This document shows, piece after piece, positions 11,962-17,643 of a stretch of DNA of 28,717 nucleotides. The notes beneath the pieces were generated by a model. It had not been told where the DNA came from, did not search any database, and saw nothing but the letters and a program-made list of their open reading frames with translations. How positions within the stretch are numbered: the first letter of the stretch is position 1; each line of letters opens with the position of its first letter. The stretch is from JAAYDF01 sp964511155. Its GTDB lineage: Bacteria; Planctomycetota; Phycisphaerae; UBA1845; PWPN01. The stretch is from the NCBI GenBank assembly GCA_964511155.1, contig CAZEEJ010000061.1, forward strand, positions 1 to 28,717, in the 5' to 3' direction. The translations under genes were made by a program, and so were the position numbers.

Positions 11962-13661
11962 GCAAGCGACAACGAGGCGGCGGTACGCTGTTCCGGGTGG
12001 GTGGCAAAGGCCCATGGGTGGCCTCGTGGTTCACCACCAACGGCAAGCGCCGGAAGAAATCGACCGGAACCACCGACAAGGCGACGGCATCCCGCATCCT
12101 GCAAAAACTGGTGGCCGACGAAGCTTTGCGGAAAGCGGGCATCCTGGACCCAACGGCCGAACGCCACGCGGCGGAAGCACGGCGGCCCATCGGCGAGCAT
12201 GTGGCCGACTGGCGTAGGGCGATGGCCAGCAAGGGCACCACGGCCGACTACTCCAAGCAAACCGCCGACCGGGTGACGCGGCTGCTCCGGGATGCGAACG
12301 TCCGCACGCTGGGTGATCTTCAGCCGTCGCGAATCATGGCGGCCCTGGGCAGATTGCAGGTCATGCCCAAGCGCAGAGGCACCGACGCCGACGCCGATCA
12401 TGCCTTGGTCCCTGCCAGCGTCCAGACCACCGGGCACTACTGCCGTGCAATCAAGCAATTCAGCCGATGGCTGGCCCGCGACGGTCGGCAGGCGGTTGAC
12501 GTGTTGGCCCATATCTCGGTCAAGAGCGTGGTCGATGGCGATGAAACCTTCGAGCGGCGGGAACTGACCGCCGATGAAATGGCCCGCGTGGTCGAGGTGG
12601 CCCACGTCCGTCCGCTGGCGGAGCGAGGTCGGCGTACGGTGCTACTGCCACCGGTACCGGGCAAGCGAACGGCCTGGATATTCGAGCCGTTGACCGATGC
12701 GAACCTCTCAGCCTGCGAACAGCGGGCACGCGAGCGACTGGCGGGTAAGCCCGGCCGGCTGGCCAAGCTGGAAGCCGTCGGGCTCGATCATGCGATGTCG
12801 TATCGAGTGGCGTTCGCAACCGGCTTCCGAGCGGGTGAACTCCGCTCCCTGACTCCGGCGAGCTTCGATCTGGACGCCGACCCGCCGACGGTGACGGTTC
12901 AGGCGGCTTACTCGAAAAGACGGCGTACAGACGTTCAGCCCATCCCGGAAGCCCTGGCGAGGATTTTATCGCCGTGGCTGGGCTCTAAGGCGGCTTCCCG
13001 GCCCGTTTTCAACCTGCCCGAAAAGACCGCTCAGATGCTACGGGCGGATCTGGCGGCGGCGGGTGTCGCGTATGTCGATGATGACGGGCGGGTAGCAGAC
13101 TTCCACGCCACGAGGCACACCTACGTGTCGCGGGTGGTGGCCAGCGGTGCGAGCACAAAGACCGCCATGGAGTTGAGCCGACACAGCGACCCGAAGTTGA
13201 CCCTGAAGCGGTACGCCCACGCCCGTCTCGCCGATCTGAAATCGACGGTCGAGGCCCTGCCTGTGGCTGGTGCCGAGCCGGTTGAGGAAGCCCTCAGAGC
13301 CACCGGAACCGATGGTAGCACTAGCGGTAGCATAACGAGTGCGAAACAAGGCAAAACAAGGTCACAGAGCGCAACCAGCAACGCGCCTGCCGGTGGTGGT
13401 GGTGGGTGCAAGAACTCGCCGAAATCGTTAGAGAAAACGCAAGAAAACGAAGCATCGCGAAGCATAACAGCGAACGCGCCCGGCTGGACTCGAACCAGCG
13501 ACCCCCGGTTTAGGAAACCGGTGCTCTATCCTGCTGAGCTACGGGCGCCCGAAGACGGCGTTCAACCCATCATCATAGCGACATGCGCAGGTGTTTCCAG
13601 CGTGGAGAAGTGGGGCCGTGGCAGCTTGGGCGTCCTCTTGGGTCCGGCGGCTCAAGGCTAG
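11958..13661 (+). CDS. Tyrosine integrase whose gene contains the attachment core
   Basis: Tyrosine recombinase with an N-terminal arm-binding/basic region, a SAM-like core-binding domain (about 75-180), and a catalytic domain carrying Arg291 (TGFRAGELRSL), His383 and Arg386 (HATRH), His409 (SRHSDPK) and Tyr419 (KRYAH). It inserts and excises the element at tRNA-Arg. After residue 430 the chain is a low-complexity linker with GSTSGSIT, then runs into the tRNA core at residue 515. In the chromosome the frame continues antisense through the tRNA gene into host DNA and stops at 13661, giving 567 residues. In the circular form it would instead join the tail at 5055-5242, giving 583 residues. The last 46 codons here are therefore not element sequence. 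Start ATG overlaps the repressor stop. Confidence 0.92.
   Translation: MSKRQRGGGTLFRVGGKGPWVASWFTTNGKRRKKSTGTTDKATASRILQKLVADEALRKAGILDPTAERHAAEARRPIGEHVADWRRAMASKGTTADYSKQTADRVTRLLRDANVRTLGDLQPSRIMAALGRLQVMPKRRGTDADADHALVPASVQTTGHYCRAIKQFSRWLARDGRQAVDVLAHISVKSVVDGDETFERRELTADEMARVVEVAHVRPLAERGRRTVLLPPVPGKRTAWIFEPLTDANLSACEQRARERLAGKPGRLAKLEAVGLDHAMSYRVAFATGFRAGELRSLTPASFDLDADPPTVTVQAAYSKRRRTDVQPIPEALARILSPWLGSKAASRPVFNLPEKTAQMLRADLAAAGVAYVDDDGRVADFHATRHTYVSRVVASGASTKTAMELSRHSDPKLTLKRYAHARLADLKSTVEALPVAGAEPVEEALRATGTDGSTSGSITSAKQGKTRSQSATSNAPAGGGGGCKNSPKSLEKTQENEASRSITANAPGWTRTSDPRFRKPVLYPAELRAPEDGVQPIIIATCAGVSSVEKWGRGSLGVLLGPAAQG
13313..13337 (+). repeat. Second copy of the 25-bp GGTAGCA repeat, inside the integrase gene
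   Basis: Matches 5110-5134 at 24 of 25 bases. GGTAGCA occurs at 13314 and 13326, 12 bp apart. It encodes GSTSGSIT in the integrase frame, as the other copy does in the detached tail. It ends 162 bp before the core, a distance compatible with an integrase arm site. Confidence 0.65.
13476..13548 (-). tRNA. tRNA-Arg (anticodon CCT), hybrid gene rebuilt by the element
   Basis: On the minus strand it starts GCGCCCGTAGCTCAGCAGG and folds fully: acceptor GCGCCCG/CGGGCGC, anticodon arm CCGGT-TTCCTAA-ACCGG with anticodon CCT, T arm GCTGG-TTCGAGT-CCAGC. No CCA is encoded. The 5' half (13522-13548) is host; the 3' half (13476-13499) came with the element, and its T stem differs from the displaced host half at 5009-5032 while keeping the same acceptor strand. 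The integrase reading frame runs through it on the opposite strand. Confidence 0.95.
13500..13521 (+). other. attR core (22 bp)
   Basis: Identical to 5033-5054 and spans the anticodon stem and loop of tRNA-Arg. It encodes DPRFRKP on the plus strand within the integrase frame. Confidence 0.88.
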
Positions 13662-13669
13662 GCAAGGCT

Positions 13670-13789
13670 GTTCCGTACCGCGCCCGCCTGTCCACGACGT
13701 TGCGCAGCGATGGCAAGGGTCAGGAAGCGGACCTCGTGGGCGCGGCGTTCTCGCGCCAGGTCCGCTCCCTGACAGTCGCGGTACGGAAC
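13670..13789. repeat. Large nested fold-back
   Basis: Three nested inverted pairs: GTTCCGTACCGCG at 13670-13682 with CGCGGTACGGAAC at 13777-13789; 13719-13734 with 13758-13773 (15 of 16); and GGCGCG at 13739 with CGCGCC at 13752. It begins nine bases after the integrase stop, in the gene-free stretch 13549-14107. Open frames here on both strands are shadows of the repeats. Confidence 0.7.
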
Positions 13790-13849
13790 GAGATCCGCAC
13801 TGCCCAAAGAGCAGTGGACACAGTAGCAGCCGCCCCCCGACTTCGGCGA

Positions 13850-13927
13850 GCTCTCTTCGAGCCTGCCTTCGGCTCTGAGGCTGAGCCTCATGCTCAGGCT
13901 CGAAGAGAGCCTCAGAGCCGAAGGCAG
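13850..13927. repeat. Interleaved inverted repeats
   Basis: Arm A (13850-13865) pairs with 13895-13910 over 16 perfect bases; arm B (13863-13882) pairs with 13908-13927 over 20 perfect bases. The order is A, B, A', B', so both stems cannot form as simple hairpins at once. A small hairpin TGAGC-CTCAT-GCTCA lies in the middle. Nothing is encoded. Confidence 0.75.
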
Positions 13928-14010
13928 CCGAGCCGTGGCGACCGGGCACCGGCGGGACGCGGCTCGACCGAGCTCGCCGAGGTCCGGTGCCACACCGCGC
14001 CACTGCTCGA

Positions 14011-14105
14011 AGAGCAGTGGCACACGGGAAGAGCAGTGGCACACGGGCAGAGCAGTGGCACACGGGCAGAGCAGTGGCACACGGGCAGAGTAGTGGCACA
14101 CGGGG
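14011..14105 (+). repeat. Five tandem copies of a 19-bp repeat
   Basis: Unit AGAGCAGTGGCACACGGGC, five direct copies with three differences in all, ending three bases before the hemQ stop codon. The first copy is preceded by CACTGCTCGA, forming a hairpin with its AGAGCAGTG. There are no spacers, so it is not a CRISPR array. Confidence 0.9.
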
Positions 14106-14107
14106 CC

Positions 14108-14932
14108 TTACGGCAGGCGGCCGTCCAGGAGGGCGGGGAGCTGGGCGGTGGGCAGGCGGACGCCCAGGTAAAAGGGGCCGAACTCGGCGTAGAGGGAACT
14201 GGCGGCGTCAAAGCGCATTTCGTGGATCAGCTTCTTGAAGACCAGCATGTCGTCGGCGTGCAGGCTCACGCCCCATTCCCAGTCATCCAGGCCGATGGCT
14301 CCGCCGATGACCTGGGTCACCTGCTCATGGTACTTGTGGCCGATGCGGCCGTGACCCCGCATGAGGTCGCGGCGTTGGGCCATGGGCAGGGCGTACCAGT
14401 TGACCTGTTCGCCACGGCGTTTATTCATGGGATAGAAGCACAGATAGCGGGTGTCCGGTACGGCGGGGAACAACCGCGACTCGACCCGCGTACGCTGCTT
14501 GGTCATCTCGGTCTCGAAAAACTCGCTGTACTGCGGTGATTCGGGAGTGATGCCCTGGTCGGCGAGCTTGCGGAGCGCGATGGCCGTCAACTCGTACAGC
14601 CCAACCTCGATGACCGACAAAAACGAGTAAGCGGGGCGGAGGAACTCGAAAAGGGCAGTCTGGCGCAGGGCCAGCTCCGCACGATTGAGATCCTCGGGCC
14701 GCGGGCGGTAATGGAGGAAGAGCAGATCACCCTTCTGGGTGAGCAGGCTGTAAGCGGCGGAGTGCCCTTGGTCGCCGGTGTGCTCCAGCCACTGGGCGGC
14801 GCCCTGCGCGGCCTCGTCCCGCTCGGTCTGCGTTAATCTGCGCCAGCGGGGCCAATCGAGGGCATACGCGTCGTGCAGGGTATACCAGCCCTCGAGCGTC
14901 TGAGGGGCGTCGGAATCCGGAAGAGTACTCAT
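14108..14932 (-). CDS. hemQ: Coproheme decarboxylase, chlorite-dismutase family
   Basis: 274 residues from ATG 14932, with GGGAG five bases upstream. The protein has the two-lobe chlorite-dismutase fold with the HemQ signatures: YPMNKRRGEQVNWYALP around residues 165-180, containing the Tyr that becomes a radical in decarboxylation, and RGHGRIGHKYHEQVTQVIGG-like segment around 195-210 with the heme-binding His, then GLDDWEWGVSLHADDML. It converts coproheme to heme b using peroxide in the coproporphyrin-dependent branch of heme synthesis, in the cytoplasm. No other heme gene is nearby. The upstream frame to 14968 is unlikely to be used. (I cite the sequence pieces as seen; residue numbers are approximate.). 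Confidence 0.88.
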   Translation of the reverse strand: MSTLPDSDAPQTLEGWYTLHDAYALDWPRWRRLTQTERDEAAQGAAQWLEHTGDQGHSAAYSLLTQKGDLLFLHYRPRPEDLNRAELALRQTALFEFLRPAYSFLSVIEVGLYELTAIALRKLADQGITPESPQYSEFFETEMTKQRTRVESRLFPAVPDTRYLCFYPMNKRRGEQVNWYALPMAQRRDLMRGHGRIGHKYHEQVTQVIGGAIGLDDWEWGVSLHADDMLVFKKLIHEMRFDAASSLYAEFGPFYLGVRLPTAQLPALLDGRLP

Positions 14933-15059
14933 GTCAGCTCCCAAGCGTTGGCCGTCGTTGCGTAGCACCGTGCCGGGATTGTAGTCGTCGCGATGCGGTA
15001 TGGCACGGCCTTTCAGAGCGGGAACTCAACGTAGATCGGGCGTAACTTGCCTCCTGCGG

Positions 15060-15177
15060 GGCAAAATGGGGACAGGCACCGCTGGAGCGATCTGCCCCAG
15101 GCCCTGAACTTGGCCCGCATCCAAAGGATGCTTGCTTCATCAGGCACCGCTGGGGCGGAGCCAGTCCCCATTTTGCC
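15060..15177. repeat. REP-like inverted repeat upstream of hemQ
   Basis: GGCAAAATGGGGAC at 15060-15073 and its perfect complement GTCCCCATTTTGCC at 15164-15177 enclose two same-direction copies of AGGCACCGCTGG. I associate this type of sequence with dispersed palindromic repeats and with small IS200-like transposases, but none is present here. With 15247-15440 it fills the gene-free stretch 14933-15435. Confidence 0.7.
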
Positions 15178-15246
15178 ATCAACAAGTTGACTCGGTCCTC
15201 CGCCGATTCTGTCACGGAGCCCGGCCTTCCAGAGCCGTGACTCAAG

Positions 15247-15440
15247 CCCAACGTTGCACTGCGCAACGCGGAGAAAGTGAGAAGTGAGAAGTCAGAAGTG
15301 AGAAACTGTGTCCCCCGTGGATGCCGGCGAACCTCACTGGCGGTGAGGTGGGGCGGCAGGCATGGAAGGTGGCTTTTTCTCAATTCTCCATTCTTCATTC
15401 TCCATTCCCTCCCGTTGCAGAATGCAACTGGGGGGTCAAC
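15247..15440. repeat. Dispersed 106-bp repeat, copy 2, with a diverged inverted partner
   Basis: 15247-15352 repeats 3595-3700 with one mismatch. Next to it, 15369-15440 is a diverged inverted version: read on the minus strand it has GTTGACCCCCCAGTTGCATT, then TGCAACG, then a purine run of ATGGAGA/ATGAAGA heptamers, the same order as the start of the repeat. The stop codon of the methyltransferase gene (15436-15438) lies within this inverted arm, so the repeat has become the end of that gene. Confidence 0.8.
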
Positions 15441-16290
15441 GTGGATCGGCAAGCGGTCGCGGCGGCCGCACGAAACGCTGGAGGATGTTGTCGGCCCAGC
15501 TTCGTCGTTGGCTGGCCGCGTCGGTGGCCGGGGGCCAGCTTTCGCCGGGCTTCTGGGCTACGCAGAGGAGCGAAACGCCCAGGGGCAGCGGTATGCGCCC
15601 GACGAGCGTCCGTTCCATGGCGAATACCCGTCTCAGCAGCCCGGAGAAGATCCCCCCGCGGCTGCAGGCCAGGTCGCTGTGGGTTTCGGACGGCGGCGTG
15701 GCCCGCGACGCGAGCCGGCTTCCCAGCCGGACGAGTAAGGCGGGGGGCAGCAGGAACGTGTTGAAGTAGGTGAGGATTTCAGGCTGCAAGCCGGCCCGGG
15801 CGACGGCGGAGCGCAGACCGGCTTTGCGGTAACGCCGCTGATGATGGTTCACGACATCATGGCGGCTCCACAGAATGGGCAGGGCGGGCACGGTGATGAG
15901 AATCTGGCCGCCGGGCCGGCAGATGCGTCTCATCTCTGTCAGTGCCTGCTCCTCTTCGGCGAGGTGTTCGAGGATGTCGAGACCGCAAACCAGGTCGAAG
16001 GAACCGTCGGCGAAGGGCAGATGGACGGCATCCCCGCGCACCAGCCGGGGCAGGGCCTTGTGCCGGCAAAAAGTCAGGGCCAGCTCGCTGAGATCGATGG
16101 CCGTCACGTGGCCGAACTGCGACAGATGGCGCGATGATTCCCCCGTCCCGCAGCCGAGATCCAGGATGCGCGGCCGCGGACAGGGTTCGGCGAGGCGGTC
16201 GATCACCGCACCGAGGATCTGCCGGCGGCCCTCGAACCACCAGTGCTCGCGCTCCATACGGCTGTATTCGAGGTAGTAGTGTGCTTCCAT
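15436..16290 (-). CDS. SAM-dependent methyltransferase, class I
   Basis: 284 residues from ATG 16290; TTG 16311 is also open. MEAHYYLEYSRMEREHWWFE at the start is common in methyltransferases of glycan and lipid clusters. Then RILDLGCGTGESS (motif I, SAM binding), VTAIDLSELAL (motif II with the acidic ribose-binding residue), LPFADGSFDLVCGLDILEHL (motif IV region), and RICRPGGQILITVPAL (motif V). The C-terminal 90 residues hold hydrophobic segments (FLLPPALLVRLG, GVSLLCVAQ) that may rest on the membrane. It lies 27 bases after the GT2 gene on the same strand, so the substrate is probably a polyprenyl-linked sugar or lipid. The last codons run into a dispersed repeat. Confidence 0.85.
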   Translation of the reverse strand: MEAHYYLEYSRMEREHWWFEGRRQILGAVIDRLAEPCPRPRILDLGCGTGESSRHLSQFGHVTAIDLSELALTFCRHKALPRLVRGDAVHLPFADGSFDLVCGLDILEHLAEEEQALTEMRRICRPGGQILITVPALPILWSRHDVVNHHQRRYRKAGLRSAVARAGLQPEILTYFNTFLLPPALLVRLGSRLASRATPPSETHSDLACSRGGIFSGLLRRVFAMERTLVGRIPLPLGVSLLCVAQKPGESWPPATDAASQRRSWADNILQRFVRPPRPLADPR

Positions 16291-16317
16291 AAGCGCGATG
16301 CCGCTCAACAAGTCTGG

Positions 16318-17373
16318 TCAGTGTTGCCGGCCCATGTGGTGGGCGGTCAGTTTCTCGATACGGTTGGAACCGGGTCTGCCCTCCGCGACCGACTGCGTGG
16401 CCCCGGGCTTGACCGGCCGACGGAACTGGACGACGTTGCGTACGGGTTGGGGATGGGGCCGGAAGCCGACGCGCCTGCGCGTCACGTACAGCGGGCGGCC
16501 GCGTACTTCGCGATAGACCCTCGCCAGGTACTCGCCCAGGATGCCCGCGCTGATCAACTGGATCCCGCCGACGAGGCCGAGCACGCAGCCCATCAGCAGA
16601 AGGGGCATGTGTTCGCCGCCGGCGATTCTCAGCCCGCCGACCATCACGCCCAGGGCCAGCCCGGTGATGAGGAACCCGGCCACGGCGATGAGCTTGAGCG
16701 GCAGGTTGGAGAAAGCGAAAAGCGTCTCGATCGTTGACCGTGTGCGCTGCCGCAGCCGGTTGCCGCGCGTGTTGTCGAGGTGCAACCGCCGGTCGTATTC
16801 CACGACGGCATGGCGGAAGCCCACCCATCGCCGTAAACCCGAAAGGAACCGGGTACGTTCGGGCAGGTTGTTGAACTCCTCGACGACTCTGCGGTCCATG
16901 AGGGTCAGGGCGGCGGCATCGTCCCCCAGCGGGATCTCGCTGAACATCCTGACCAGTCGTTGCGTCCAGGTTCCCGCGATCCGCCCGAGCGTCCCTTGCC
17001 GGCGGCGCGGGAAGGCGGAGACGACCTCATGCCCCTGGCACCAGCTTTCGATGAGCGAGGTGACGACGGTGGGCGGGCCCGCGAGGTCGTTGTCGAACGA
17101 GACCACCGCTCGTCCGTCCGACGCTTCCAGCCCGGCACAGAGGGCGGCCTCGGCGCTGAACTGCCGGGAGAGGATCAGCCCGCGGACCGCACCGTCCTGC
17201 TCGTTGAGTGCGGCGATCACCTCCGCGGTGCGATCATCGCTGCCGTTGTCCACGTAGATGATCTCGTAGGGGATCGCCAGTTGGCGCATCACCGCCGTCA
17301 GCCGAAGGTGGACGGCCGCCAGACGGGTCTCCTCATTGCGGAGCGGCACGACGATTGAGCATTCCACTGCCAC
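16318..17373 (-). CDS. Membrane-anchored family 2 glycosyltransferase (polyprenyl-phosphate sugar type)
   Basis: 351 residues from GTG 17373 with GGAAGGA nine bases before; the frame is open to GTG 17424. ECSIVVPLRNEETRLAAV is the GT2 first strand, EIIYVDNGSDDRT the nucleotide-binding turn, SRQFSAEAALCAGLEASDGR and VVSFDNDLAGPPTVV the dolichol-phosphate-mannose-synthase-like region, the last being the place of the metal motif, although the usual D-A-D-L-Q-D-P-P is changed to D-N-D-L-A-G-P-P. Two membrane helices follow (about 225-250 and 258-285), then a basic tail. Such GtrB/ArnC-like enzymes load a sugar on undecaprenyl phosphate at the inner membrane. Its neighbour across the divergent gap, a GT-C protein, could use that donor. 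Confidence 0.87.
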   Translation of the reverse strand: MAVECSIVVPLRNEETRLAAVHLRLTAVMRQLAIPYEIIYVDNGSDDRTAEVIAALNEQDGAVRGLILSRQFSAEAALCAGLEASDGRAVVSFDNDLAGPPTVVTSLIESWCQGHEVVSAFPRRRQGTLGRIAGTWTQRLVRMFSEIPLGDDAAALTLMDRRVVEEFNNLPERTRFLSGLRRWVGFRHAVVEYDRRLHLDNTRGNRLRQRTRSTIETLFAFSNLPLKLIAVAGFLITGLALGVMVGGLRIAGGEHMPLLLMGCVLGLVGGIQLISAGILGEYLARVYREVRGRPLYVTRRRVGFRPHPQPVRNVVQFRRPVKPGATQSVAEGRPGSNRIEKLTAHHMGRQH

Positions 17374-17572
17374 AGACTTGTTCCTTCCGTGGAACTCTGC
17401 CCGGCCATCCAGGGCCTGGGACACGCATCGCCCTCGGCGGGGCGTTGCTTTGCCGTGTCATCCTTCCCCGGGTAGTTATCGGATAGCCGGCGGGGCCCGT
17501 TCATTTAGAGATCACCGCTTGTCATCGTCGGTTAACCCAAGTCGCCGACCGGTTCAGCCGATGTTATGGGAC

Positions 17573-17596
17573 GGCCCGCCGCTTGCGGCTTCGCAC
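17573..17596 (+). repeat. 24-bp dispersed repeat, copy upstream of the GT-C gene
   Basis: Contains CCGCCGCTTGCGGCTTCGCA. An identical 24-bp copy is at 26967-26990, and reverse-complement versions with one or two changes lie inside the GT-C gene at 18979-18999 and 19070-19090. It belongs to the repeat family found in that gene. Confidence 0.8.
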
Positions 17597-17643
17597 CGAT
17601 GGCAGCGGGTCAGGGATCAGAGGTCGGTGTGGGGTGCGTGTCG

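Larger units (their letters stand above)
5033..13521 (+). mobile_element. Integrated mobile element, about 8.5 kb, in tRNA-Arg(CCT)
   Basis: The ends are two exact 22-bp copies of the tRNA core (5033-5054 and 13500-13521), 8,467 bp apart. Between them every gene is on the plus strand and the last is a tyrosine integrase touching the tRNA, the usual arrangement for tRNA-targeting elements. Cargo: short accessory genes 5336-7585, a terminator at 7641, DNA-binding proteins, a primase-helicase, a winged-helix initiator-like protein, a possible nuclease, a ParB-C-like protein and a CI-like repressor. I find no virion structural, large-terminase, portal, relaxase or type IV secretion genes. It therefore resembles a phage satellite or an integrative plasmid able to replicate after excision and dependent on a helper, if any, for transfer. 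Confidence 0.85.

Noticed and set aside
5110..13337. The 25-bp repeat as the true attachment site
   Set aside because: The tRNA core is an exact match, rebuilds a full tRNA on one side and leaves a tRNA half on the other; the 25-bp repeat has a mismatch and would not explain the tRNA half.
13539..14099. Minus-strand frames rich in CHCS and LLCPCATALP repeats
   Set aside because: They are only translations of the tandem 19-bp repeat and nearby fold-backs.
14011..14105. Possible CRISPR array
   Set aside because: The repeats are directly adjacent with no spacers, and there are no cas genes.
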